Positions 6,868-15,444 are shown, counted from the first letter of the stretch. The stretch: DNA of 35,510 nt from Leidyana gryllorum EB-2025a (GCA_048772705.1 JBLWGC010000200.1:1-35510), one strand, 5' to 3'. Notes: generated by a model from the sequence alone, not told the origin. Translations and numbers: made by a program.

Positions 6868-9626
6868 TTGAAGTTCATGGATTGTTGGGCAACTCCTCGC
6901 TTAGGAGGCATTAAGGGACAGGCCGCTACGTTGGAAGTTAGTGGCAGGCCGGTGAAGGTCCCCATTCGCCGACTGGCACCGGAGCTGAAGGAAATATTGG
7001 AACAGGAGGTGACGAGGCTACTGAAGGAAGGAGCAATACGGCCGAGCAAGTCCCCGTGGGGCAGCGCTCCTGTGTTTGTCAAGAAGAAAGATGGGAAGTG
7101 GCGAATGTGCATCGACTACCGCCCGTTGAATAAAGTTACGAAGGCGGACGCCTATCCGTTGCCTCTAATATGGGAACAGCTGCAGTCTGTCGCCGGAAAG
7201 AATCACTCCACCAGTATGGATTGTCACTCAGGATTTTGGCAGCTCCCGCTAGACGAGGCCAGCAAGGAATTCACTGCGTTTGTGACTCACATGGGAACCT
7301 TTGAATTCAACGTATTGCCATTTGGAATGAGGAATAGTGCATCGGAATATCAGAGAGTCATGGATCAGACCTTTGGGGATCTATACCTGAAGGGAGTCGT
7401 ATGTTATGTTGACGATATTGTCATAAGCGCTAATGAACTGCAGGAACATGACGAATTGCTGGAAGAGGTACTACGCAGAGCTGTGAGAGCAGGGATCTCG
7501 TTCAGATTAGAAAAGACCGAGTTAGACAAGGAGAGGATATTTGTACTAGGGCATAGTGTGGGTCGCGAAGGGATAGCGCCCTCCCCTGACAAAGTTCAAG
7601 GGATCATGCAGGCAGGCCCCCTCGGGATAAGGCAGTGCTCAGGTCATTCCTAGGGGCGGTGAGTTATTTGCGACGGTTCATCCCAAATTTGGCGTCAATT
7701 GTGGAACCGCTAACTAGGTTGATGAAGAAGAATGCGGCGTGGGCATGGGAACAGGAGCAGGAGTTAGCGTTCAGGATGCTACAACAGGAGCTAGCAGAAA
7801 CAGTGATATTACAGGCACCAAAGGGCAAGGGAAGTTTTAGAATGATGACAGATGCATCGGACAAGGGCATTGGGGCAGTGCTATTTCAGGAACAGTCAGG
7901 CGAGTGGGTGCCCTTGGAGTTCGCGAGCCGAACCTTGAGCGAGAGGGAGAGAAGATGGGACACGAGAGAGAGAGAGGCGTTCGCGATTAAATGGGCTGTG
8001 GACCATTTCCGCGACTATATCAGGTGTGGGAGGACAGTGGTAGAGACAGACCGTGAGAGTTTGCGGTGGATGGCGAACGCACAGTCAGGGAAAGTTCAAC
8101 GGTGGTCTATGTTTCTGCAGCAATTCGATTTAGAGATTAGGCATGTGTCAGGGGAGTCCAATTCCATTGCAGACTGGCTGTCCCGGACAGCCGATGTGGA
8201 GACCGTAGACGAAGAGATTGAGACTATTGCAATCCCGGTGTTGATGGCTCAGGCGGGTATCTATCCCCCACGCATCCCTACCATTGCAGAACTGACGAAG
8301 TCTTACACTACCATGACGGATGAAGAGAGAGCAGAGTGTTACAAAACTAAAGAGGATTACTACATAGCCAAACGAACCAACACTCTCTACATTCCAGCAG
8401 TTTTGAGAGAGGGAGTGATGTTTTGGTTTCACTCATCAAAATTTGGTGGCCATTTAGGTGTGACACGCACACTGCGCAGAATGAGAAAGTGGGTTTATTG
8501 GAAAGGAATGGCCCAGGATGTAGCGAGGTATGTGGGACAGTGCCTCATATGCGCTAGGAAGGCCCCCTTAGCATCAAACCGCTCATGGAGGGGTACCTTA
8601 CAGCGCCCCCGACCGATGGAGTTAGTCAGCGTAGACTTCGTGGGGCCACGGAAATGGGGTGGACAGATAGTGCACTACTTAGTCGTGATTGACCACCACA
8701 CTAGGTTCATGATGACCCTCCCCACAAGGAAGAACCCGGATGCGAAGACCGCTGCGATGGGGCTGCAGAGATGGGTGGGAGTATTCGGTGCTCCTACCGT
8801 GGTGTTGACTGACAATGGGAGCCATTTTCAGGCAGAATTCAAGGAATATGTCCTTAGGACTCTCACATCTTACCACGCACGTTCTAGCCCTTACTACCCG
8901 CAGGGGAACGGCCTGAACGAAGCTAGTCACAAGGGAATCGAGGCCTATTTAGAGTGCACAGAAGGCGATGCCGCCTTCACCTTCGAGGAAGCGTTAGCTG
9001 CAGCGACTCAGGTACATAACGCTACACCACACTTCGGAGTTGGAGAAAGCCCATTCTATGCTTTAATGGGATTCGACATGGTTTTGCCAGGCTTGCAGAT
9101 GTGGAGATTAGACACTGCTGAATCTAGCCGAGCAGCGAAGTTAGCAGGTGCGACGCTTAGGATGGTGGAAGCGGGAATTCGAGATGCAGATAGGAGGGAG
9201 TTGGGAGAACATGAGTTCAAGGTGGGAGACCTAGTGATTACGCAGCTACCGGAGGTGAAACGTGGGGCTGGTTATGATCGGACAGGAATAGGAAGGGCAT
9301 ATACTAGCAATTGGAGCTTGCCAGCTAGAGTCCAGAAAGTGAAACAAGGCCAGTTAGAAGTCTATTATTATGGAACCAAGGATGTGGCCCTGGTGCCGGT
9401 GCGGCTGTGCAGAAAACTGGGGAAGGAAGTGCCAGCTAGTCTGTCTGAAGAGACTATTCGAATGTTAGAGAGGGAGTTACCTCATTACCCTAGGCGAAAG
9501 GGATATGAACTGCTGCCGACGTTAAGTTGGAAGGCCATTCTAGGCGACACGGAGGCGGTGAATGCCATGGGACCAATACCCGTGAAGAGGAGGAAGCAAG
9601 ACTCTGTGGCTGGAGGGGGTGGCTGA
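6868..9626 (+). mobile_element. pol: Element A pol region
   Basis: Approximate parts: reverse transcriptase 6950-7600 with the YVDD catalytic motif; RNase H about 7830-8200; integrase zinc-binding HHCC domain about 8430-8570; integrase catalytic core about 8620-8960 with VDFVG, LTDNGSHF and the PYYPQGNG segment. The final stop codon is formed by the first three bases of the 3' LTR, so the element has no spare sequence. Confidence 0.85.
9612..9623 (+). other. Element A polypurine tract (short, imperfect)
   Basis: GGAGGGGGTGGC directly precedes the 3' LTR and serves in this family as plus-strand primer. It is also the last pol coding sequence (Gly-rich). A second purine stretch lies at about 9581-9599. 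Confidence 0.6.
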
Positions 9627-9929
9627 TGCGTCATTTTGAACCTGATCTGCGTTCTTTCAGTTAAGCCCCAGAGTCAATAACGGCCTATGGCCTTTAAGCT
9701 AAGCTAGATCTACATACCGGCCTGGTGAAGGGAGACGCGAACACAACACACACGTTTTTATTGTTTATTTTTCATTACGTTCCAATACAACCAATTCAAT
9801 TACGAGCACTTACCAGACCAAAACCCAATTTCAGGATACCCAGATTAGCCGTCAGTATAGATCATGGACCCAATGCATCCAACTAGGGACGGAACCAGCG
9901 ATTCGGCGGAGGTTCCGCCTATCAAACCA
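9624..9929 (+). repeat. Element A 3' LTR
   Basis: 306 bp, one difference from the 5' LTR. Its copy of the Gag start opens a frame that runs out into tRNA sequence, which is not a gene. Confidence 0.95.
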
Positions 9930-9934
9930 ATCAT
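9930..9934. repeat. Target site duplication of element A, right
   Basis: ATCAT, identical to 4898-4902. Confidence 0.9.
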
Positions 9935-9936
9935 TT

Positions 9937-10001
9937 TGCATCTGTCGGGAATCGGGTTATCTCGGTGCCAGCGAGAGAGTTTTCCATTGGACCACAGATG
10001 C
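9937..10001 (-). pseudogene. tRNA-Gly pseudogene
   Basis: GCATCTG/CAGATGC acceptor of the Gly(GCC) family is intact, but the gene is 65 nt instead of 71, the D-arm is altered and the loop reads CTGGCAC. Its 3' end is 3 nt from the target duplication of element A. Confidence 0.65.
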
Positions 10002-10169
10002 CGAACACCATCCTGTTCAATCTTGTACGTGATGACAGCCATTTCTTATAAGCCTATCGATTCATCATGCCAGCGAGAGAGTTTTCCATTGGACCACAGA
10101 TGCCGAACACCATCCTGTTCAATCTTGTACGTGATGACAGCCATTTCTTATAAGCCTATCGATGCATCA
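9966..10169. repeat. 102-bp tandem duplication
   Basis: Two head-to-tail copies (9966-10067 and 10068-10169) with one difference. The unit holds the 5' half of the Gly relic and its flank, so a second Gly half (10068-10103) is present. Confidence 0.9.
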
Positions 10170-10170
10170 A

Positions 10171-10243
10171 AGCCTTCTGCCGGAATCGAACCGGCGAATT
10201 CTCGCTTACGAAGCGAACGCTCTGCCCCCTAAGCTAAGAAGGC
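10171..10243 (-). tRNA. tRNA-Thr(CGT)
   Basis: Thr body with loop TTCGTAA (CGT). One base longer than the usual 72 because of an extra C in the D-loop. T-arm perfect. Followed by Glu. Confidence 0.85.
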
Positions 10244-10318
10244 GATGTAAGCCGGGTATAACGAAAAATCGCTATCGACGGAGATCAGTGGAGCACTTTG
10301 CTCGAGTAGTTAAATGAC

Positions 10319-10391
10319 TTCCACTGTCGGGACTTGAACCCGGAGCGTGCGGGTGAGAGCCGCATATCCTAGCTACTTAGACTACAGTGGA
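10319..10391 (-). tRNA. tRNA-Glu(CTC)
   Basis: 73 nt, acceptor TCCACTG/CAGTGGA, loop CTCTCAC (CTC), discriminator A. One T-stem pair is weakened and one D-stem base differs from sisters. Confidence 0.88.
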
Positions 10392-10536
10392 CGACTCACT
10401 CAGCTGCAGCTTGAGCCGAGAGCCGTACCCTCTTAACAAGACCTGGTCTGTCGGGTCAACCTACAACAAAGGGATTGCAGAATCCTGCAGTAGAAAGTGG
10501 AGGGTCTCTCTACTGACCTCTGAAACATTGTGAGCG

Positions 10537-10609
10537 AGTCTTGTAGCTTAGTCGCCAGAGCGTGTGGCTGTTAACCACGAAGTCGCAGGTTCAAAACCTG
10601 CCAGGACCG
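10537..10609 (+). tRNA. tRNA-Asn(GTT)
   Basis: 73 nt, loop CTGTTAA (GTT), T-arm GCAGGTTCAAAACCTGC. Acceptor AGTCTTG/CAGGACC has A-C at pair 1 and otherwise pairs. Discriminator G. Confidence 0.87.
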
Positions 10610-10742
10610 GCTTCAGAGGTACCCTAGACATAGACTGCGGTACTGGGAACTCCGCGCCTGCTCTGAAGATGACCTAAAACGCTCGAAGATGTTGTTCTCC
10701 GTCCTGAGCACAATGCATGAGTGTGGAGCGCGGCATAATTTT

Positions 10743-10814
10743 GAGCCTATGGCGGAACGTACGCGCCTGACTCCAGCTTAGCAAATTGGGTCTTCGAATC
10801 CCTCTATCAGACCT
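10743..10814 (+). pseudogene. tRNA-Trp pseudogene
   Basis: Loop region CTGACTCCAG keeps the CCA anticodon, and TTCGAATC marks the T-loop, but anticodon stem and acceptor do not pair. Sister of the better gene at 16844. Confidence 0.6.
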
Positions 10815-10983
10815 CATGTTCTTCCCGTATGCGGCGCAATTTGACAAGAGTGGAAGTCGGGTCGACGCCCTTCCAGCGCTGCGCCGTCTACAGCTGTCCG
10901 CCAGTGTCTAAATGGCTCTGATTTTTTATTCCAGCTCTGGGGGATCCAGCATCCGCGTCGATGCCACCTGTCGTCGCAGAAGG

Positions 10984-11057
10984 GGTCGCGTAGCTCAGTT
11001 GGTTAGAGCGTGAGCCTAATAAGCTGAAGGCCCCAGGTTCGAGCCCGGGCGTGACCA
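10984..11057 (+). tRNA. tRNA-Ile(AAT)
   Basis: As at 3401, with GCTGA in place of GCTCA in the anticodon stem (one mismatch) and CCCAG in the T-stem. Anticodon AAT. Followed by a Lys relic, Ser and Gly, the same order as at 16438-16788. Confidence 0.88.
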
Positions 11058-11157
11058 AGTGAGTGGATATCTGATAAAGATTCGCCCTGGACTCGAGGAA
11101 GCCCCAATATTCTGCGACCAATACGGAAGGGATTTGTTACCAGGTCCGAGCTTCCCT

Positions 11158-11220
11158 GCCGCGCCAGCTCCGTCGGCAGAGCGCAAGAGTTGCAATGGAG
11201 GGTTCGGGGCGAGCGGTCCG
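11158..11220 (+). pseudogene. tRNA-Lys relic
   Basis: GCCGCGCCAGCTC and GGCAGAGCGCAAGA match the Lys acceptor, D-arm and anticodon stem; nothing after that forms a tRNA. Confidence 0.5.
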
Positions 11221-11280
11221 AGTCAAGCTTGCTGAACCGTATGTGAAGCCACTGTCTGCGGCATGCCGAGTTCGACCGTT

Positions 11281-11362
11281 GGCAACTTGCCCGAGTGGTT
11301 AAGGGGGTAGACTCGAAATCTACTGGGCCTGACCCGCGCTGGTTCGAATCCAGCAGTTGTCG
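11281..11362 (+). tRNA. tRNA-Ser(CGA)
   Basis: 82 nt, acceptor GGCAACT/AGTTGTC, anticodon stem GTAGA/TCTAC, loop CTCGAAA (CGA), T-arm perfect. The only CGA copy; other Ser copies of this body are AGA or TGA. Confidence 0.92.
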
Positions 11363-11426
11363 TGCGATGTGATCGGAGGGTCAAACACCAACTCACGCAT
11401 AAAACTCAACCATGTGCTATCTCCTC

Positions 11427-11497
11427 TGCATCTGCCGGGAATCGAACCCGGGTCGTCTCGATGGCAACGAGACATTCTACCACTAGACCACAGATGC
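11427..11497 (-). tRNA. tRNA-Gly(GCC)
   Basis: 71 nt, acceptor GCATCTG/CAGATGC, stem TCTCG/CGAGA, loop TTGCCAT (GCC), T-arm CCGGGTTCGATTCCCGG perfect. Looks fully functional. Confidence 0.93.
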
Positions 11498-11593
11498 ATG
11501 ACTCGTTGTTGTTCAAGCTCGTGCACAATAACGGCCGTTTTGCTTCAAACGAGAAGACAGAATCTAGCTGAGCGAGTATGACGGGTGTTTTGT

Positions 11594-11665
11594 GGGTACG
11601 TAGCTCAGTGGTAGAGCAGCTGACTGCAGATCAGCAAGTCCGTGGTTCAACTCCGCGCGTGCCCT
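11594..11665 (+). tRNA. tRNA-Cys(GCA)
   Basis: 72 nt, acceptor GGGTACG/CGTGCCC, stem CTGA/TCAG with loop CTGCAGA (GCA region), T-arm CGTGGTTCAACTCCGCG. Sister at 14160. Confidence 0.92.
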
Positions 11666-11815
11666 AAAGATGACCTGAAGGTTGAAGATGTTGGAAATAC
11701 ATCCCTGACCACATGCCAATGAGTCTGAAGTCGGTGGACAATTTTGGGTGTGTGGCGGACGGTGGGGTGCAGAAATCGCCCGAGTGTCTCGGGGTGCTGC
11801 AACTCTTTCGGAATT

Positions 11816-11886
11816 GCACTTGTGGTCTAAGGGTAAGATGCGACCCTTCCAAGGTCGTAACCCGGGTTCGAGTCCCGGCAGGTGCA
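11816..11886 (+). tRNA. tRNA-Gly(TCC)
   Basis: 71 nt, acceptor GCACTTG/CAGGTGC, stem CGACC/GGTCG, loop CTTCCAA (TCC), T-arm CCGGGTTCGAGTCCCGG perfect. This is the best copy of this family in the window. Confidence 0.93.
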
Positions 11887-11956
11887 GCCGTATGTAGCTC
11901 GAACCACCTGTCTATCAGTGAAGAGAGGGGACTACCTACCAAAACAATACAACGGC

Positions 11957-12036
11957 TGACAAGAGTGGGATTCGAACCCACGCCCTTTCGGACTGCGGCC
12001 TGAACACAGCGCCTTAGACCACTCGGCCATCTTGCC
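11957..12036 (-). tRNA. tRNA-Leu(CAG)
   Basis: 80 nt, same sequence type as 4212: loop TTCAGGC, class II variable arm, discriminator A. It follows Gly(TCC) at the same distance as the Leu-type gene at 1520. Confidence 0.93.
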
Positions 12037-12112
12037 GGAGCGTTCTTGGCTCGCCACTTTACACGTTTTCTGTCCGTGAAGTTCTCGAGAAGGAAGACTT
12101 CTAGGGTTGAAG

Positions 12113-12148
12113 ACGCGGAAGACGCGGGTTCGATGCCCTGTCTCGAAG
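12113..12148 (+). pseudogene. tRNA-Asp 3' half
   Basis: Only the 3' anticodon stem, T-arm and acceptor of Asp remain (GCGGAAGAC to TCTCGAAG). It stands where an intact Asp lies in the homologous block at 1694. The same half is found at 17483. Confidence 0.65.
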
Positions 12149-12196
12149 ACAGCACGTTTCCTCGCTTTGGGTGGAGCTCACTTCACATGTTCGAGC

Positions 12197-12269
12197 TACA
12201 GCCACCGAGGATCGAACTCGGGACCTTCGGCGTGTTAAGCAGAAGTCGTAACCACTAGACCATGGCTGC
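12197..12269 (-). tRNA. tRNA-Val(AAC)
   Basis: 73 nt, acceptor GCAGCCA/TGGCTGT (G-T at pair 1), loop TTAACAC (AAC), T-arm CCGAGTTCGATCCTCGG. The anticodon stem has one mismatch at an outer pair (TCTGC/GCCGA). Confidence 0.87.
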
Positions 12270-12409
12270 ACGGACCTTCCGGGCTGTGAAAGGGGCGTGT
12301 GTCTTTGGACACACGTATCCGATGAGCCCGTTCGTCGTCGCTTGACCCGACGCTCCACCTGATCTCAATTCGGTACGGCTCTCGTCCAAAGCCTCAACTC
12401 GGGCACTTG

Positions 12410-12475
12410 TCCACTAAGTGGTTAGGATATGCGGCTCTCACCCGCACGATCCGGCTTCAAGTCCCGACAGTGGAA
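12410..12475 (+). pseudogene. tRNA-Glu(CTC) lacking part of the D-arm
   Basis: Identical in type to other Glu genes, with loop CTCTCAC, but 7 nt covering the end of the acceptor and the 5' D-stem are missing, which removes the A box. 66 nt. Confidence 0.8.
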
Positions 12476-12543
12476 GCTACTGGAGCAAAGTGCTCCAGCA
12501 ATCTCCGTCAATAGTGTCTGATTCGTGATCTTCGGCTTGCATT

Positions 12544-12615
12544 GCCTTCTTAGCTTAGGGGCAGAGCATTCGCTTAGTAAGCGAAAGGTCGCCGGTTCGA
12601 TTCCGGCAGAAGGCT
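12544..12615 (+). tRNA. tRNA-Thr(AGT)
   Basis: 72 nt, fully paired: GCCTTCT/AGAAGGC, TTCGC/GCGAA, loop TTAGTAA (AGT), T-arm GCCGGTTCGATTCCGGC. Same as 14888. Confidence 0.94.
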
Positions 12616-12675
12616 TTACTGCATGACTGGGCACCTGCAAAGCTTAAGTCTCTCAAGCTCCATTCATCTTAGCCG

Positions 12676-12747
12676 AACCTCGTAGCTCAGCCACCAGAGG
12701 GTAAGTCTCTTAGCCACGAAGTCGCAGACTGGCTCCTGCCAGTACCT
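12676..12747 (+). pseudogene. Asn-like tRNA relic
   Basis: Sister of 4553. CGTAGCTCAGCC and CGAAGTCGCAG are Asn-like, but the anticodon arm is TAAGTCTCTTAGCCAC without stem pairing and the T-loop is broken. Confidence 0.45.
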
Positions 12748-12854
12748 GAGGCACCCACTAGCCCAACGCACTTCGGTAGGGCAGTCAGGGCAACTAAGAT
12801 CTCGAGAATCGCATTTCGGCTACTTCTTACATGTTGCAGACTGAGCAGTGACTG

Positions 12855-12926
12855 AGCAGTGTTGCTCAGTGGAAGAGTGTTGGGCTTCTAACTCAAAGGT
12901 CCGTCGATCGAAAGGACGCACTGCTA
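12855..12926 (+). tRNA. Initiator-Met-type tRNA with TCT anticodon
   Basis: The body is that of the initiator at 15007: A1-T72 acceptor AGCAGTG/CACTGCT, T-loop ATCGAAA (no TTC), discriminator A. The loop is CTTCTAA, giving TCT (Arg), with stem TTGGG/CTCAA still paired through one wobble. One T-stem pair is G-G. Either a decaying copy or a remodelled tRNA; aminoacylation cannot be told from sequence. Confidence 0.82.
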
Positions 12927-12975
12927 GATGTGCGCAAAAGGGAGACAGCTTCAGAATAGATCGGCTTGTGTGCAA

Positions 12976-13047
12976 AGCCTTCTGCCGGAATCGAACCGGC
13001 GACCTTTCGCTCACTGAGCGAATGCTCTGCCCTTAAGCTATGAAGGC
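12976..13047 (-). tRNA. tRNA-Thr(AGT)
   Basis: 72 nt, loop TCAGTGA (AGT) on an intact stem, T-arm perfect. The acceptor has a mismatch at pair 7 and the D-loop carries TTAAGGG. Confidence 0.86.
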
Positions 13048-13135
13048 AATGTTAGCTGGAGATCACGCATCAGTCACTATTGACTGACTGAAGTTACTGG
13101 AGCACATTGCACGGGTTCAATGACTTACATACAGC

Positions 13136-13204
13136 TGCACCTGCCGGGACTCGAACCCGGGTTGCGAAATTTGAAGGGGCATCTTACCCAAAGACCACAA
13201 GTGC
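13136..13204 (-). pseudogene. tRNA-Gly(TCC) pseudogene
   Basis: Acceptor GCACTTG/CAGGTGC and T-arm perfect, but the anticodon arm is two bases short and reads CCCCTTCAAATTTCG, with no Gly anticodon. Confidence 0.75.
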
Positions 13205-13263
13205 AATTGCGCTGCAGCACCCCGAGAGACTCGGGCAATTTCTGCGACGAGCACCTACTCAAA

Positions 13264-13333
13264 GACACTGTTCCGGAATCGAGTCAAGCACTTTCTCCAG
13301 GCGAAGGAAACTCATACCACGAGCACTTCAGCC
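13264..13333 (-). pseudogene. tRNA-Pro pseudogene
   Basis: Pro-like GGCTGAA and AACAGTG ends. The anticodon stem TTTCC/GGAGA still pairs but the loop is TTCGCCT (CGC). D-arm lost. Homologous to 1226. Confidence 0.6.
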
Positions 13334-13413
13334 CCGCATGCGGGGCAGTGGATCCCCATACAGCTAGCAAGCTTGCCTCGGTCGAAACGAAACGTCTCCC
13401 GAGTGAGAGGCTA

Positions 13414-13486
13414 TGATGCGGACGGGACTCGAACCCACAACTCCCGGTTCCGAAGACCGATGCCCTCTCCATTAGGCCACCGCACC
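13414..13486 (-). tRNA. tRNA-Arg(TCG)
   Basis: 73 nt, acceptor GGTGCGG/CCGCATC, loop CTTCGGA (TCG), discriminator A. D-arm GCCTAATGGAGAGGGC differs slightly from 1068. Confidence 0.9.
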
Positions 13487-13586
13487 ATGGATAGGCTTCG
13501 GTCATCTCGCTACTGGTTGGGTGAAAGAGGAGACACCTCGGGGCAGCCCGCTTTCGTCCCACTCAAAAGTCGGATGCGTCCCGAAT

Positions 13587-13659
13587 GCGGTTGTGGCGGA
13601 ATGGATAGCGCGTTGCCGTCCTAAGGCAAAGGTTGAGGGTTCGAGTCCCTCCAGCCGTT
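13587..13659 (+). tRNA. tRNA-Arg(CCT)
   Basis: 73 nt, acceptor GCGGTTG/CAGCCGT (wobbles at pairs 1 and 5), stem TTGCC/GGCAA with loop GTCCTAA (CCT), T-arm GAGGGTTCGAGTCCCTC perfect. Single copy; TCT decoding is represented only by the remodelled gene at 12855. Confidence 0.88.
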
Positions 13660-13774
13660 TCCTGCGTGCCTTCGTTTGTGCAAAGTGGAGCACAAACTGG
13701 TGAAAGTGATCGATGGAGTTAGGAGATTGGTCATACCATGTAAAAAGAACTGGATGTACTGGGGGTTGCTGAAT

Positions 13775-13842
13775 GGGCGATCAAATGGTAGAGCGCTCGC
13801 TTAGCATGCGAGAGGTACTGGGATCGATGCCCAGGTCGTCCA
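13775..13842 (+). pseudogene. tRNA-Ala(AGC) lacking 5 nt of acceptor/D-stem
   Basis: Otherwise identical to 436, but CTAGC (end of acceptor to D-stem) is missing, which removes the A box. 68 nt. Confidence 0.82.
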
Positions 13843-13855
13843 AAGTACGTACGGC

Positions 13856-13913
13856 TGCACGTGGCGGGATCCAAACCACCTTACATCTTTGAAGGGTCGC
13901 AGACCACAAGTGC
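13856..13913 (-). pseudogene. tRNA-Gly relic
   Basis: Gly(TCC)-type ends on the minus strand with a collapsed anticodon and T-arm. Same position (between Ala and Asn) as 531 and 19076. Confidence 0.5.
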
Positions 13914-13957
13914 CATTGGGAGAGCAGCGCAGTCAATGTTTAGGGTGCCTCTGAAAG

Positions 13958-14030
13958 CGGACCTGGCAGGTTTCGAACCTGCGACTTTGTGGTTAACAGC
14001 CACACGCTCTGCCGACTGAGCTACAAGACC
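13958..14030 (-). tRNA. tRNA-Asn(GTT)
   Basis: 73 nt, loop CTGTTAA (GTT), T-arm GCAGGTTCGAAACCTGC perfect. Acceptor GGTCTTG/CAGGTCC has a T-T at pair 3. Confidence 0.9.
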
Positions 14031-14159
14031 CAGCTACAATGTTTCAGAGGTTAATATAGGAACCCTCCTCTTGCTGGCGAAGGATTCTGCAACCCCTTAT
14101 GGTCAGGAATGTTGGTTTAACATCTTCCAGCGTTTCATCTCAACTTCAGGGCGCCTCGT

Positions 14160-14231
14160 GGGTACGTAACTCAGTGGTAGAGCATTTGACTGCAGATCAG
14201 CAAGTCGGTGGTTCAACTTCGCGCGTGCCTC
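14160..14231 (+). tRNA. tRNA-Cys(GCA)
   Basis: Cys body as at 11594, anticodon GCA. Small changes: one D-stem base, one outer anticodon-stem pair, and the 3' acceptor CGTGCCT. Probably still folds. Confidence 0.83.
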
Positions 14232-14314
14232 TCATACTCGCCAACTTCACCCTGTATTCTCATTCGAAGCAAAACGGCCGTTATTGTGTACGAGCTCCAA
14301 CAACAAGGTGTTAC

Positions 14315-14385
14315 GCATCTGTGGTCTAGTGGTAGAATGTTTCGTTGCCATCGAGACGACCCGGGTTCGATTCCCGGCAGATGCA
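14315..14385 (+). tRNA. tRNA-Gly(GCC)
   Basis: 71 nt, acceptor GCATCTG/CAGATGC, loop TTGCCAT (GCC), T-arm perfect. A TTTT run lies about 22 nt downstream. The anticodon stem has one T-G pair. Confidence 0.92.
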
Positions 14386-14450
14386 GAGGAGATAGCACAT
14401 GGTTGAGTTTTATGCGTGAGTTGGTGTTTGACCCCTCCCATGACATAGCA

Positions 14451-14532
14451 CGACAACTGCTGGATTTGAACCAGCCCGGGTCAGGCTCAGTAGATTTCTA
14501 GTCTACCCCCTTAAACACTCGGGCAAGTTGCC
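14451..14532 (-). tRNA. tRNA-Ser(AGA)
   Basis: 82 nt, acceptor GGCAACT/AGTTGTC, loop CTAGAAA (AGA), class II arm, discriminator G. One D-loop base differs (GTGTTTAAGG). Confidence 0.91.
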
Positions 14533-14602
14533 TACTGTCGAATTCGACATGCCACGAGGAGTGACCAAATGCCCCCATGTTCAGCCTGTCCTGCGGCATT
14601 GA

Positions 14603-14652
14603 TAGGTGTCTCGCCTGCCAAGTCACCGCTCTACCACTTGAGATAGCCGCCC
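14603..14652 (-). pseudogene. Ala-like tRNA 5' portion
   Basis: GGGCGGCTATCTCAAGTGG and GTAGAGC mark acceptor and D-arm of an Ala-like gene; the anticodon region (TGACTTGGCAGGCGA) does not pair and no T-arm follows. The left flank is shared with 24410-24475. Confidence 0.45.
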
Positions 14653-14738
14653 ACCCGCCAAACCTAGGTGAACTTCCCATCTGAGACCGACTCACAGTTC
14701 TCTGGCGCCTCATTCGTCAGTGCAACTGTTGTGACTCG

Positions 14739-14811
14739 TCCCCTGTAGTCTAAGTGGCTAGGATATGCGGCTTTCACCCGCACGATCCGGGTTCAAATCC
14801 CGGCAGTGGAA
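14739..14811 (+). tRNA. tRNA-Glu(TTC)
   Basis: 73 nt, loop CTTTCAC (TTC), stem TGCGG/CCGCA, T-arm CCGGGTTCAAATCCCGG perfect. Acceptor TCCCCTG/CAGTGGA has one mismatch at pair 4. Confidence 0.88.
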
Positions 14812-14887
14812 GTCATTAGAGTACTCGATCAAAGTGCTCTGATAACTTGCGTAAATAGGGACTGATGCGTGATTCCCGGCTTGCATT

Positions 14888-14959
14888 GCCTTCTTAGCTT
14901 AGGGGCAGAGCATTCGCTTAGTAAGCGAAAGGTCGCCGGTTCGATTCCGGCAGAAGGCT
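14888..14959 (+). tRNA. tRNA-Thr(AGT)
   Basis: 72 nt, identical in type to 12544 with every stem paired. Second gene of a Glu-Thr-initiator Met block repeated at 19388-19727. Confidence 0.94.
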
Positions 14960-15006
14960 TGCTCACGAGCCAATCTATCCTACAACTGTTCCCTTCTGCG
15001 CACACT

Positions 15007-15078
15007 TAGCAGTGCGTCGTTTCGATCGACGGACCTTTGGGTTATGAGCCCAACACTCTTCCACTGAGCTACACTGCT
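15007..15078 (-). tRNA. Initiator tRNA-Met(CAT)
   Basis: 72 nt with all eukaryotic initiator marks: A1-T72 acceptor AGCAGTG/CACTGCT, three G-C pairs closing the anticodon stem (TTGGG/CCCAA), loop CTCATAA (CAT), T-loop ATCGAAA, discriminator A. Starts translation. Its 3' end plus CCA is exactly complementary to the primer site of element D. Confidence 0.95.
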
Positions 15079-15204
15079 TATTCTGCAACATGTCAGAGGT
15101 AGCCGAAATGCGATTCTCGAGAGATTAGTTGCGCTGACTGCCCTACCGAAGTGGGCTGTGTTGGTTCTGAGGGCAACATGTCCGGTCAAGTCAAACGACC
15201 AATA

Positions 15205-15274
15205 GGGCTGTTCTGGAATCGAACCCAGGACTCCTTCCACTCTGAGGAAAGATTATACCAGCAGAGCAACAGCC
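15205..15274 (-). pseudogene. Pro-type tRNA with AGA in the loop
   Basis: Pro acceptor GGCTGTT/AACAGCC intact, but the D-arm is rewritten (GCTCTGCTGG), the T-stem is one base short and the loop is TCAGAGT (AGA, Ser). Likely a dead Pro copy. Confidence 0.7.
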
Positions 15275-15360
15275 GAATACTTGGGTGCATGCAACCGCAT
15301 ATACAAATGGGGATTCGAAACTACTGTGGCCCTTGCAGCTTTTTTGGGGATGATCGCCGT

Positions 15361-15444
15361 TGCACAGAATGGGATTCGAACCCGTGCAGACTTGCGCATA
15401 CCAGAACTTGAGTCTGGCCCCTCAGACCACTCGGGCATCTGTGC
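15361..15444 (-). tRNA. tRNA-Leu(CAA)
   Basis: 84 nt class II. Acceptor GCACAGA/TCTGTGC, stem CCAGA/TCTGG, loop CTCAAGT (CAA), long variable arm, discriminator A. T-stem has one mismatch. No intron, although Leu(CAA) is intron-bearing in many eukaryotes. A different Leu family from 4212. Confidence 0.9.

Larger units (their letters stand above)
4903..9929 (+). mobile_element. LTR retrotransposon A (Ty3/gypsy type), young and nearly whole
   Basis: 5,027 bp. Parts in order: 5' LTR, tRNA-Pro primer-binding site, gag with zinc knuckles, protease, reverse transcriptase, RNase H, integrase, short purine tract, 3' LTR. The order protease-RT-RNase H-integrase places it in the Ty3/gypsy group; I see no chromodomain. 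The LTRs differ at one base in 306, so insertion was very recent. It looks nearly whole with about one or two interruptions in the pol frame, some of which may be recoding used by the family. It sits between the 3' ends of two tRNA genes, Met (plus) and a Gly relic (minus). Confidence 0.95.

Noticed and set aside
4903-9929. Ty3-like insertion just upstream of tRNA transcription starts
   Set aside because: Both neighbouring tRNA sequences present their 3' ends to the insertion, so the yeast Ty3 pattern does not fit.
9864-10232. Frame starting like element A Gag after the 3' LTR
   Set aside because: It is the LTR copy of the Gag start running into flanking tRNA relics and the 102-bp duplication; not a gene.
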